DNA of 64,000 nt from Klebsiella michiganensis (GTDB taxonomy: Bacteria > Pseudomonadota > Gammaproteobacteria > Enterobacterales > Enterobacteriaceae): positions 5,022,001-5,086,000 of the forward strand of contig CP011077.1 of assembly GCA_000963575.1 (NCBI GenBank), read 5' to 3'. Within the stretch, counting starts at the first letter, position 1. Each line of letters opens with the position of its first letter. Positions 18,880 through 26,955 of the stretch are shown here, in pieces. The notes under the pieces were generated by a model. It worked only from the letters and a program-made list of their open reading frames with translations, searched no databases and was not told the DNA's origin. The translations under genes were made by a program, and so were the position numbers.

Positions 18880-18904
18880 AAACGGGGCTCAAGGCCCCGT
18901 TTTC
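18880..18904. terminator. bidirectional terminator, avtA / nickel permease
   Basis: AACGGGGC and GCCCCGTT pair across TCAAG, with A-rich sequence on the left and TTTTCTTA on the right, between two convergent genes. It should stop transcription from both sides and marks the left edge of the hydrogenase island. Confidence 0.85.
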
Positions 18905-19927
18905 TTATCTCACCGCTAAAGCGTCATAGCCTTTCCAGCGGTAGTTCACCATCGAAATTCCCCAGCAGGCGATAAACAGCCCGACGACGACAAATCCGGC
19001 GTTGCCGAGATTATCGTTGAGCGCCCCAACCCACTGCCAGATACCGCCCTCAAGCTGGAATTTATCAGCCAGCAGCCCCAGCGCTTCAAGCCCGCCAATA
19101 AACAGCGCCACCACCACAGAGGTGCCGGTAATCGTCATGTTGTAGTAGAGCTTGCGCTGCGGTTTGTTAAACGCCCAGCCGTAAGCACCCACCATAATCA
19201 CATTGTCGAGGGTGTCTACCAGCGCCATACCGCTGGCAAACAGCGCCGGGAACACCAGAATCGACCAGATGGACATGCCGCTGGAGGCGCTGGCGGCAGA
19301 AATACCCAGCACGCCAATCTCGGTGGCGGTATCAAAGCCCAGGCCGAACAGGAAACCAACCAGGTACATATGCCAGCTTTTGCCGATCAGGCGAAAAACA
19401 GCGTTAAACAGCCAGCTCATCATGCCGCCGCCGGTCATTTCCGTGGCGTCCGCTGCCAGCGGTTCACCACGTTTTAGCTGGCGGAAATTGCGCCATACGC
19501 CACGCAGAATCACCAGGTTGATCAGCGCCATCGCCAACAGGAAACAGGCAGACACGGCGGTGCCTATCACGCCGCCAACGTCGTGAAACCAGTTCATTTT
19601 TTGCTGGAAGGCCGCCGCCGTCGCCGCAATGGCGACAGAAGCCAGAATCACAATGCTTGAGTGACCCAGCGAGAACCAGGCCCCGACGCCAAACGGGCGT
19701 TTCCCCTGCTGCATCATTTTGCGCGTCACGTTATCAATCGCGGCAATATGGTCGGCATCCACCGCGTGACGCAGACCGTAGCACCAGGCCAGCAGGCTTG
19801 CCGCCATCAGCGCAGAGCTGTGATTAAACGCCGCCAGCGCCCAGGCCCATGCGGCAAAGTTAGCCGCCACTAAAACCGCCAGCAGCAGGCCGGCGCGTGG
19901 GTTGTCACGAAGTACACGCATTAACAT
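18905..19927 (-). CDS. NiCoT-family nickel/cobalt permease (HoxN/HupN/NixA type)
   Basis: 340 residues with about eight membrane segments. The family signatures are all present: RHAVDADHIAAIDN (residues about 53-66, the metal-selectivity H.(4)DH motif), FSLGHSSIV and LGFDTATEIGVL. It is a one-component, high-affinity importer for Ni2+ (sometimes Co2+) at the inner membrane. The start at 19927 has AAGGAT upstream and lies inside the last 23 bases of hypF, so the two are probably translationally coupled. Its place at the end of the hydN-fdhF-hypF unit argues that it supplies nickel for hydrogenase 3. E. coli uses the NikABCDE ABC transporter for that purpose. Confidence 0.93.
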   Translation of the reverse strand: MLMRVLRDNPRAGLLLAVLVAANFAAWAWALAAFNHSSALMAASLLAWCYGLRHAVDADHIAAIDNVTRKMMQQGKRPFGVGAWFSLGHSSIVILASVAIAATAAAFQQKMNWFHDVGGVIGTAVSACFLLAMALINLVILRGVWRNFRQLKRGEPLAADATEMTGGGMMSWLFNAVFRLIGKSWHMYLVGFLFGLGFDTATEIGVLGISAASASSGMSIWSILVFPALFASGMALVDTLDNVIMVGAYGWAFNKPQRKLYYNMTITGTSVVVALFIGGLEALGLLADKFQLEGGIWQWVGALNDNLGNAGFVVVGLFIACWGISMVNYRWKGYDALAVR

Positions 19928-22163
19928 CTTTTTTATCCTTGTGGTGATTCAAATAGCGGGCAGCGGCAACCACTGCCTGCCCCAGGGAAAGCGCCCCGTC
20001 ACCGGCCGGAAGCCGCGTCGGGAAGAGAGTTTTAAAATCGGAGAGGTAGAACGCCAGGCGCTCTCGCAGCAGGCGGTTGTGCAGCACGCCGCCGCAGCAG
20101 ACCACGGTGGTCACGCCGGTGAGCAAGGCGTGATGGCGAACCAGTGCCGCCAGGCCTTTCGCCAGCGCATCATGAAACGCCCAGGCCCGCGATCCGACCT
20201 CGCCCTGCCAGCCAAGCCATTGCCGCCAGAAGGCCGCCAGGCAGAGATGACCGTTCACCAACGGCAGCGTGACAGGATGCGAGCAGGGGCCTGCGTCCAG
20301 GGCTAATGCTTCAAGGCGGCAGGCGGCTTCACCTTCATAGCTTTGCTGGTACGGCGCGCACTTGAGCGCGGCGGCAACCGCATCAAACAGTCGCCCGCAG
20401 GAGGAGGCCAAAGGAGCATTAACCCCACGCGCCACCGCTTTTGCCAGCGGACGCCACGTCTGGGCCCGCACAACTTCCGTTTCGGGATAACGCTGCCAGC
20501 CGGGTACAAACGCCTCGCACTGCGCCAGCAGGTTACGCCAGGGCTGCACGGCCGCCAGATCGCCACCCGGCAACGCCACGGCGGGCAGCCCGCCAAGATG
20601 GACACATCGCCGATAGTTCACCAGCAGGCATTCCCCGCCCCAAAGTTTGCCGGTCTCGCCGTAGCCAATGCCATCCAGCGCAAGGGCAATCACGTTCCCG
20701 CCGTTTAACGGCCAGCCGTGTTCGGCCAGGCAGGCCGCCGCGTGGGCGTGGTGATGCAGCACTTCGATGACCGGCCGCGCCATTTCATGCCCTGCCTGCG
20801 CGCTGCGGTAGCAAGGATGAGCGTCGAGCGCGACATACTCCGCGGCAAAGCCGTAGATGTGGCTCATCAGCGCCAGCGAGCTTTGCCATTGGGCCTCTAC
20901 CCCTTCCTGAGCCAGATCGCCAAAATGCTGACTGAGCACCGCCTGCCCGCCGCGAACCAGGCAGAAGGTATTTTTCAGATCGCCCCCCAGGGCCAGAATC
21001 GGCGGCAGGTCTTTAAAGCCCGCAGGCAAAGGCAGCGCATCCGGCACAAAACCCCGCGCACGGCGCAGCATCTCGCCGCTGGCCCGCATAACCGAGTCGT
21101 CCATCCGCTGGAGAATGTCGCGGTTATGCAGCAGGAAACCGTCGGCAATACCTTCCAAATCCTGAAGCGCCTGAGCGTTGTCAATGGCCGGTGGTCTGCC
21201 GTTGAGATTCCCGGAGGTCATCACCAACGGGCCGCCGAAGTCCTGAACCAGCAGGTGCTGGAGCGGGTTAGCGGGCAGCATCACGCCGGTTTCGTTTCTC
21301 CCCGGCGCTACGGCAGCGCTCACCCCCGGTAGGCAATCACTTGCCACCAGCACCACCGGTGCGGCAGGCGTTGCAAGCAGCGCTCTGGCCTCATCAGGCA
21401 GCCCTTCGGGCGTGGCAATCATCACCGCCAGCGGTTTGGCCGGCCGCTGCTTACGCGCCCGGAGGCGTTCCACGGCGGCATCGTGACGGGCATCCACGGC
21501 AAGGTGAAAACCACCGAGGCCTTTCACCGCGACGATTTTACCTTCGCGCAGCGCGGCAACGGCCTGTGCCAGCGCCAGCTCGCCGTCCAGCCGTCGCTCT
21601 CCCTGCTGCCAGATAATTTGCGGCCCGCAGTCCGGGCAGGCTACCGGCTGGGCGTGAAAACGCCTGTCCATCGGGTGGCGATATTCTTCATCGCAAGCCT
21701 TACAGAGCGGAAACGCCGCCATCACCGTGGACGGGCGGTCATACGGCATCGCCCGGATGATGGTGAAGCGCGGCCCACAGTGGGTGCAGTTGATAAACGG
21801 GTAGCGGTAGCGACGGTCCGCGGGACAGTTAAGCTCGCGCAGGCATTCCGGGCAGGTGGCGGCATCCGGCACGATTTGGGTGTCCATCGCGCCGCTGCCG
21901 CTGTGACGAATGCTAAAGTCCTGGGGTAAAACGTCCCAGGTCATGGGCTGCTGCGCCACGCTGTCGATCCGCGCCAGGGGCGGGCAATGCTGGTCCAGCT
22001 CGCTCAGAAACGCTTCCGGGCTGGCCGCCAGGCGAACCACAACGCCTTCACCATCGTTGCAGACATCGCCCACCAGTTTCAGCCGCTGAGCGAGTTGCCA
22101 GACAAAGGGGCGGAAGCCGACGCCCTGCACTTTGCCGCGAATGCGGAGTTCGGTGCCCCTCAC
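19905..22163 (-). CDS. hypF: carbamoyltransferase HypF (hydrogenase maturation)
   Basis: 752 residues if started at the GTG at 22163 (E. coli HypF is 750). It makes the thiocarboxamide on HypE from carbamoyl phosphate, the source of the cyanide ligands of the NiFe site. Domains in order: acylphosphatase (RIRGKVQGVGFRPFVWQLAQ), two zinc-finger pairs (CPECLRELN ... CTHCG and CKACDEEY ... CPDCG), a YrdC-like domain, and a Kae1-like domain with HHHAHAAACLAEH. The frame is open to a GTG at 22304 that overlaps the fdhF stop, but those extra 47 residues translate the palindromic repeats. GGAGAGG from the repeat lies upstream of the GTG at 22163, making it the better start. Confidence 0.94.
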   Translation of the reverse strand: MRGTELRIRGKVQGVGFRPFVWQLAQRLKLVGDVCNDGEGVVVRLAASPEAFLSELDQHCPPLARIDSVAQQPMTWDVLPQDFSIRHSGSGAMDTQIVPDAATCPECLRELNCPADRRYRYPFINCTHCGPRFTIIRAMPYDRPSTVMAAFPLCKACDEEYRHPMDRRFHAQPVACPDCGPQIIWQQGERRLDGELALAQAVAALREGKIVAVKGLGGFHLAVDARHDAAVERLRARKQRPAKPLAVMIATPEGLPDEARALLATPAAPVVLVASDCLPGVSAAVAPGRNETGVMLPANPLQHLLVQDFGGPLVMTSGNLNGRPPAIDNAQALQDLEGIADGFLLHNRDILQRMDDSVMRASGEMLRRARGFVPDALPLPAGFKDLPPILALGGDLKNTFCLVRGGQAVLSQHFGDLAQEGVEAQWQSSLALMSHIYGFAAEYVALDAHPCYRSAQAGHEMARPVIEVLHHHAHAAACLAEHGWPLNGGNVIALALDGIGYGETGKLWGGECLLVNYRRCVHLGGLPAVALPGGDLAAVQPWRNLLAQCEAFVPGWQRYPETEVVRAQTWRPLAKAVARGVNAPLASSCGRLFDAVAAALKCAPYQQSYEGEAACRLEALALDAGPCSHPVTLPLVNGHLCLAAFWRQWLGWQGEVGSRAWAFHDALAKGLAALVRHHALLTGVTTVVCCGGVLHNRLLRERLAFYLSDFKTLFPTRLPAGDGALSLGQAVVAAARYLNHHKDKKDVNACTS

Positions 22164-22300
22164 CCTAGCCCTCTCCTCTGAGGGGATAGGGGACAGATCG
22201 CGTTTCGGCCCGGCATCCTTCTCTTCAGAGCGAAGATGGACCCCAGACTTAGAGCTTCCCCCTCTCCCTTCCAGGGAGAGGGCCGGGGTGAGGGTAAAAA
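22158..22300. repeat. inverted pair of REP-like palindromes between fdhF and hypF
   Basis: Two family members face each other: CCCCTCACCCTAGCCCTCTC (22157-22176) with a 3' arm GAGGGGATAGGGG, and CCCTCTCCCTTCCAGGGAG with GGCCGGGGTGAGGG (22259-22294), separated by about 65 bases. The pair lies wholly between the fdhF stop and the hypF start I propose, and the left member provides the hypF ribosome binding site and GTG codon. Hairpins here could also lower expression of hypF relative to fdhF. Confidence 0.75.
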
Positions 22301-24451
22301 TCACGCTTCCACCGCCTCGCGCAGCCGCGCTTTCATGCTGTTATAGGTGGTTTGCGCGTAGTTCTCCGCCCACGTCTGATCTTCAATCGCGTTAACCTTC
22401 ACCGCGCAATATTTGGTTTCCGGCGTTTTGGAGACAGGGTCTAGATTGTCCTGCGTCAGCTCGTTACAGGCGCCAATCCACCATTGATAGGTCATGTAGA
22501 CGGAGCCTTTATTGATACGCTCGTTCACGTCGGCGCGGCTGATAACCTTGCCGCGACGCGAACTTACCCAGACCAGTTGCCGGTCCTTAATACCTAACGC
22601 ATCCGCATCCAGCGGGTTGATTTGCACAAAGCCGGGTTCATCGGCGAGGGTTTGCAGCGCCGCGCAGTTGCCGGTCATCGAGCGGCAGGAGTAGTGCCCG
22701 ACTTCGCGGACGGTGCAAAGCACCAGCGGGTAGGCGTCGTCAGGCACTTCGGCTGGCGCACGCCAGGCGGCGGCAAACAGCTGGCCTTTGCCACTCGGCG
22801 TATCGAACTTGCTCTCTTTGTAGAGGTACGGCGTACCGGGATGATCCAGCGTCGGGCAAGGCCACTGTACGTGCCCCATATCGCCCATTTTTTCGTAGGT
22901 TACGCCGTAAAACAGCGGGCACAACTCGCGCAGCTCATCCCAGATTTGCTGGTTGTTTTCATAGTGCATCGGGTAGCCCATCGCCGTGGCAATCAGGCTG
23001 ATGATTTCCCAGTCACGCTTCACGTTGTACTTCGGCTCGATGGCTTTCTCAAAACGCTGGAAGCCCCGGTCGGCACAGGTGAAGACGCCGCCGTGCTCGC
23101 CCCAGGATGTTGCGGGGAGTAGTACATCCGCCACCTCAGCGGTTTTGGTCATGAAGATGTCCTGCACTACCACAAAGTCGAGTGCCTCAAACCCTTTGCG
23201 CACCAGGCCCAGATCCGCTTCCGTCTGGAGCGGGTCTTCGCCCATGATGTAGTAGGCTTTGACCTTGCCCTCTATCGCCAGGTGCGGTACCTCGGTAATA
23301 CGTACGCCAACCTTGTCATCCATCACCGCCGGATCGATGCCCCAGGCTCGGGCAAACTTCGCGCGCACCTCAGGATCAACCACATCCTGGTAGCCGGGGA
23401 ACTGGTTAGGCAGTACGCCCATATCGCAGGCACCCTGCACATTGTTCTGTCCGCGAACCGGGCCAACGCCGACGTTTTCACGGCCCAGGTTACCGGTGAG
23501 CAGCGCCAGGCTGGACAGCCCTTTGACCACGTCTACGGCCTGACCAAACTGAGTTACGCCCATGCCCCACATGATGGTGGCGGATGGGGCGGCGGCAAAT
23601 GTACGCATCGCCTGGCGAACCTGCTGCGCGGGCACCCCCGTCAGGTGCTCAACGTCCTCTGGCGCATAGCCCTTCACGGTTTCACGGTAGGCATCCAGCC
23701 CTTCGGCATATTTGGCGACGTACTCTTTGTCGTACAGGTGCTCTTCCAGCAGCACGTAGCCAAAGGCGTTCACCAGCGCCATGTTGCAGCCGTTTTTGAT
23801 TTGCAGATGCTGGTCGGCAATGCGGGCGGTTTCAATACGGCGCGGGTCGCAGACGATGATTTTCGCGCCGTTACTTTTGGCCTTAATCACCCGGCGAGCC
23901 ACGATAGGGTGCGAATCGGCGCAGTTGTAGCCCACCACCAGCAGGCATTTGGAGTTTTCGATATCGCCGATGGAGTTGCTCATCGCCCCGTTACCCAGCG
24001 TCGCCTGCAGCCCGGCAACGCTTGGGCCGTGGCAAACGCGGGCGCAGCAGTCGACGTTGTTGGTGTTCAGCACCGCGCGGGCAAATTTCTGCATCACAAA
24101 GTTGGTTTCATTCCCGGTTCCGCGCGAAGAGCCGGTGGTCATAATGGCGCGGGGGCCGAACTGCTCTTTAATCGCCTTCAGGCGTGCCGCAGTGTAGCTA
24201 ATGGCCTCCGCCCAACTGACCGGCTGCAGCTTGCCGCCCTTCTCATAGCGGATCATCGGCTGTGTCAGGCGAGGGGTCAGCAGTTTGGTGTCGTTAAGAA
24301 AGTCCCAGCCGTAGTAGCCTTTCAGGCACAGTTCGTTCTGGTTGGTCACGCCCCCGGCCGCTTCGGCACGAATAATTTTATTGTTCTCAACGACCAGTTT
24401 CAGTTTGCAGCCGGCCCCGCAATAAGGGCAGACGCTGGTAATTTTTTTCAT
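22301..24451 (-). CDS. fdhF: formate dehydrogenase H, cysteine-containing form
   Basis: 716 residues, full length compared with E. coli FdhF (715). It oxidises formate to CO2 in the cytoplasm and passes electrons through HycB to hydrogenase 3. The N-terminal [4Fe-4S] motif has C8, C11, C15 and C42; LCLKGYYGWDF carries the electron-path lysine. In CCARVCHGPSV the catalytic position, residue 140, is Cys (TGC at 24032-24034 on the minus strand); E. coli FDH-H has selenocysteine (UGA) there. The adjacent His141 is kept. The frame is open throughout, so SelB-dependent readthrough is not needed. It lies 37 bases after hydN and before hypF in one operon, unlike E. coli where fdhF is remote. Confidence 0.95.
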   Translation of the reverse strand: MKKITSVCPYCGAGCKLKLVVENNKIIRAEAAGGVTNQNELCLKGYYGWDFLNDTKLLTPRLTQPMIRYEKGGKLQPVSWAEAISYTAARLKAIKEQFGPRAIMTTGSSRGTGNETNFVMQKFARAVLNTNNVDCCARVCHGPSVAGLQATLGNGAMSNSIGDIENSKCLLVVGYNCADSHPIVARRVIKAKSNGAKIIVCDPRRIETARIADQHLQIKNGCNMALVNAFGYVLLEEHLYDKEYVAKYAEGLDAYRETVKGYAPEDVEHLTGVPAQQVRQAMRTFAAAPSATIMWGMGVTQFGQAVDVVKGLSSLALLTGNLGRENVGVGPVRGQNNVQGACDMGVLPNQFPGYQDVVDPEVRAKFARAWGIDPAVMDDKVGVRITEVPHLAIEGKVKAYYIMGEDPLQTEADLGLVRKGFEALDFVVVQDIFMTKTAEVADVLLPATSWGEHGGVFTCADRGFQRFEKAIEPKYNVKRDWEIISLIATAMGYPMHYENNQQIWDELRELCPLFYGVTYEKMGDMGHVQWPCPTLDHPGTPYLYKESKFDTPSGKGQLFAAAWRAPAEVPDDAYPLVLCTVREVGHYSCRSMTGNCAALQTLADEPGFVQINPLDADALGIKDRQLVWVSSRRGKVISRADVNERINKGSVYMTYQWWIGACNELTQDNLDPVSKTPETKYCAVKVNAIEDQTWAENYAQTTYNSMKARLREAVEA

Positions 24452-24488
24452 CAGTAACAGACCTGTTAAAAGTTGAAATGCAAAGGGA

Positions 24489-25034
24489 TTAGAAAGTCAG
24501 CGCCGCAGGGGCATCCAACGCCGCACGGCGACGTTTTTCCGCGCTCATTTGTTCCAGCCGGTTACGGTCCACGCACAGGATGGCGTTGGTCGGGCAGGCT
24601 TCCAGGCAGGCCGGGCCAGCCTCGCGGTGATAGCAAAGGTCGCATTTGTTGGCCTCGGCTTTTTCCGCCATCACGTTCAGCCCGGCACCGCTATTGCGGA
24701 TCACCGGCCGGACGACGACTTCCATCGCGCCGTAAGGACAGGCGACGACGCAGGTTTTGCAGCCAATGCAGCGCTCCTGCATGACGTGAACAAAGCCCTG
24801 GTCCCGACTGATTGCGCCGTTAGGGCAGACGTTCGCGCAGGGCGCGTCCTCGCACTGGCGGCACATGGTAGCGGTGGAGACATTCACGCCTTTGATGACG
24901 TGTATGCGCGGCAAGAAGGTCTGTGGGGTCAGCGCCGAGCAGTCCTGATTCTCCTGGTGGGAGACCACGCAGGCCACCTCACAAGTGCGGCAGCCGATGC
25001 ATTTTCCCGAATCGGCAATGATGAAGCGGTTCAT
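24489..25034 (-). CDS. hydN: HydN, ferredoxin-like electron transfer protein
   Basis: 181 residues with four [4Fe-4S] cysteine motifs: CIGCRTCEVAC, CRQCEDAPCANVC, CIGCKTCVVAC and CDLCYHREAGPACLEAC. It is a close relative of HycB; in E. coli it supports FHL activity and formate-dependent electron flow. I start at 25034 (MNRFIIAD), which has AGGAG seven bases upstream and matches E. coli; ATG codons at 25037 and 25049 are alternatives. It heads the operon hydN-fdhF-hypF-nickel permease and is preceded by a sigma54-like promoter. Confidence 0.95.
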   Translation of the reverse strand: MNRFIIADSGKCIGCRTCEVACVVSHQENQDCSALTPQTFLPRIHVIKGVNVSTATMCRQCEDAPCANVCPNGAISRDQGFVHVMQERCIGCKTCVVACPYGAMEVVVRPVIRNSGAGLNVMAEKAEANKCDLCYHREAGPACLEACPTNAILCVDRNRLEQMSAEKRRRAALDAPAALTF

Positions 25035-25070
25035 CATAAACTCCTGCAATAAGTGTGTTATTGCGAGGGG

Positions 25071-25089
25071 TTATTCATAAAGCGTGCCA
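25071..25089 (-). promoter_or_regulatory. candidate sigma54 promoter of hydN-fdhF-hypF
   Basis: On the minus strand TGGCAC followed at the correct spacing by ATGAAT, so the -24 GG is perfect and the -12 element is GA instead of GC. It lies 37-55 bases upstream of the hydN start. A FhlA-like site lies about 50 bases further upstream, fitting sigma54 control. Confidence 0.6.
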
Positions 25090-25139
25090 GGTTTGCAGGC
25101 CGCGTGGTTAGCGGGTTTGGCGAGAGGTCAGAGGGATAT

Positions 25140-25166
25140 TCGACACTTTTGACGATGTCATTTTGG
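25140..25166. promoter_or_regulatory. candidate FhlA binding site upstream of hydN
   Basis: TCGACACTTTTGACGATGTC followed by ATTTTG contains TGACGA and TGTCA half-sites like those in the two other candidate FhlA sites of the island (32748-32763 and 33389-33401). The position upstream of a -24/-12 promoter suits an enhancer-type activator site. Confidence 0.5.
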
Positions 25167-25183
25167 TAACCGTAGTCATTAAT

Positions 25184-25303
25184 GACCCTCCCCCCCGGCC
25201 CTCTCCCTGGAAGGGAGAGGGGGAAAAGAATCAGGCCCTTTCTGCCATGTAAGTAGGGACAAGATAAGGAAAGGCCATCGACCTCTGGAAGAGAGGGGGA
25301 AAA
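25184..25303. repeat. REP-like palindrome and partial copy, hycI-hydN gap
   Basis: A complete palindrome (25184-25226, arms around CTCTCCCTGGAAGGGAGAGG) and, after about 55 bases, a half copy ending GAGAGGGGGAAAAG next to the hycI stop. They fill the space between the end of the hyc operon and the hydN promoter and could terminate hyc transcription. Confidence 0.7.
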
Positions 25304-25305
25304 GA

Positions 25306-25788
25306 CTAGACGGGCATTTCGCTCTCTGGAGTAGTGAGTGGCTCATATCCACCAAAGCCAGACCACGTCGCCAGGCGCTGATAAACCTGCTCCACCGCCG
25401 CTTTCACTGCCTCCGTCATCGGATAGTAAAAGCCGACGATATCCGGCTGAATGCCAAGGAACACCACTTCCCCGACGTCCTCTTGAAGCTGATCGACCAG
25501 ATAATTAAGCGGCATATTGTGGGTGGTCATCATAAACATCTCGGCAATGTCATCCGGGTCGATAACACGAATCTCGCCGGGGTTGAGCAGCATGTCGGTG
25601 GCATCCACAATCAGCAGCAGCTCCGGGCGCAGTTCGCGGATGGCAACCACGTCGTTTTCCGGCGCGCTGCCGCCGTCGATAACCACCCAGTCCCCCTGCG
25701 GGGAAACCTGGCACTTCTCGGCCAGCAGCGGGCCTGCCCCGTCGTCACCCATCATGCTGTTGCCTACGCAAAGTAGCACCTTAGTCAT
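25306..25788 (-). CDS. hycI: hydrogenase 3 maturation endopeptidase
   Basis: 160 residues (E. coli HycI 156). It removes the C-terminal peptide of HycE after nickel insertion. The nickel-sensing residues are visible: Asp16 in GNSMMGDDGAG, Asp near 62 in IVDATDM and a His in MMTTHNMPLNYL. The start overlaps the hycH end by eight bases. Last gene of the hyc operon. Confidence 0.95.
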   Translation of the reverse strand: MTKVLLCVGNSMMGDDGAGPLLAEKCQVSPQGDWVVIDGGSAPENDVVAIRELRPELLLIVDATDMLLNPGEIRVIDPDDIAEMFMMTTHNMPLNYLVDQLQEDVGEVVFLGIQPDIVGFYYPMTEAVKAAVEQVYQRLATWSGFGGYEPLTTPESEMPV

Positions 25789-26191
25789 AGCGTCTCCTTA
25801 CCATCAGGTAGATGGCGGGTTCTTGTTGAATGGCCTGCAGCATGTCGAGCAGCGCCTGGCTCCAGGCCTGCTGTGCCGGGGTCTGCGTCGGCTTAGCCGC
25901 ATCCAGCGCTCGCGCCAGCATCACCACATGATTCTGGTCGATAACGATTTCGCCGTAGCGCGGCACGCCGTTCATTTTGCGCCACGCCTCGCCGTCAGCC
26001 TCCAGCGTGGCAATCCACGCCTGATAGGCTTCCAGCGGGCAAACAAGGCTCTCTTTCAGGCAGTCGATCACCCCCAAATGGTGGCCGATTGCCAGACTGT
26101 AGTAAACCACCTGCCGGGCATCAGCCGGGGTGTTGTCGTTCTCGTCGACAAACTTGCGGCTGAGCTGACAGAACACCACCGACTCGCTCAT
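25781..26191 (-). CDS. hycH: formate hydrogenlyase maturation protein HycH
   Basis: 136 residues, the size of E. coli HycH. It is needed for maturation of the hydrogenase 3 large subunit and is not part of the final complex. It has no signal or membrane segment and no obvious metal motif. It overlaps hycI by eight bases and shares one base with hycG. Confidence 0.93.
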   Translation of the reverse strand: MSESVVFCQLSRKFVDENDNTPADARQVVYYSLAIGHHLGVIDCLKESLVCPLEAYQAWIATLEADGEAWRKMNGVPRYGEIVIDQNHVVMLARALDAAKPTQTPAQQAWSQALLDMLQAIQQEPAIYLMVRRRYD

Positions 26192-26955
26192 TACACACGC
26201 TCCTGATGAACCAGATGCTCAAGGTTGGTAACGATTTCCGTCAGGCGCGGGTCGTTTTCCGCGCTCAGCCACTGCTGAACGGCATCGCCCCCGGCCGTCA
26301 GGTTAGTCATGTACCTGTCGGCGATCTGGCGCCCATAGCGGTAACCCGCCAGACGGCGAGCGGCGCGATCGATGCGCACGCGCAGCGGCTGAACCATATC
26401 CGGATGGAGGATTTTTGCCGGCTCGACGTCCAGCTCGCTTGCCGGACGAGCGTGGATCTTTTGCTCCAGCAGGCCAAGCGCCATGGCAAAACCGTACAGC
26501 GTGGCGGCAGGGGTTGGCGGGCAGCCGGGGATGTACACATCGACCGGCACGATTTTGTCGGTGCCACCCCAGACGCAGTAAAGGTCGTGGAAGATCCCGC
26601 CGCTGTTGCCGCAGGCGCCGTAGGAGATACAAATTTTAGGATCGGGCGCCGACTCCCAGGCACGCAGCGCCGGAGAGCGCATCGCACGAGTCACCGCCCC
26701 GGTAAACAGCAAAATATCGGCATGTCGCGGGGAAGGCACCACTTTGATACCAAACCGTTCTGCGTCGAAAAGCGGCGAAAGCGTGGCAAAAATCTCGATT
26801 TCGCAGCCATTGCAGCCGCCGCAGTCCACGCGATAAACGTAGGCGGAACGTTTGATATTTTTCAGCAGCGACGCCTTCATGCTGGCGATAGATTCGTCCA
26901 CCGTCATCGGCACCGGAATGCCGTTGTGGTCGCGTGGCCCCAGTAGGTTACTCAT
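26191..26955 (-). CDS. hycG: hydrogenase 3 small subunit
   Basis: 254 residues, as in E. coli HycG (255). It is the NuoB-like small subunit that holds the [4Fe-4S] cluster next to the NiFe site. Cluster ligands are visible in CGGCNGCEIE, in SYGACGNSGGIF and in YIPGCPPTP. It faces the cytoplasm and partners HycE. Its start shares one base with the hycF stop. Confidence 0.95.
   Translation of the reverse strand: MSNLLGPRDHNGIPVPMTVDESIASMKASLLKNIKRSAYVYRVDCGGCNGCEIEIFATLSPLFDAERFGIKVVPSPRHADILLFTGAVTRAMRSPALRAWESAPDPKICISYGACGNSGGIFHDLYCVWGGTDKIVPVDVYIPGCPPTPAATLYGFAMALGLLEQKIHARPASELDVEPAKILHPDMVQPLRVRIDRAARRLAGYRYGRQIADRYMTNLTAGGDAVQQWLSAENDPRLTEIVTNLEHLVHQERV

Noticed and set aside
22164..22304. 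47-residue N-terminal extension of HypF
   Set aside because: It translates two palindromic repeats (TLTPALSLEGRG-like), has no match to HypF, and a better start with a ribosome binding site exists at 22163.
24029..24034. Selenocysteine readthrough in fdhF
   Set aside because: The codon is TGC, not TGA, and the frame is open without recoding. Only traces of the E. coli hairpin sequence remain, as expected from protein conservation alone.
23282..24457. 391-codon open frame opposite fdhF
   Set aside because: Antisense shadow of a clear fdhF gene; sequence is His/Ala/Gly-rich without any domain.
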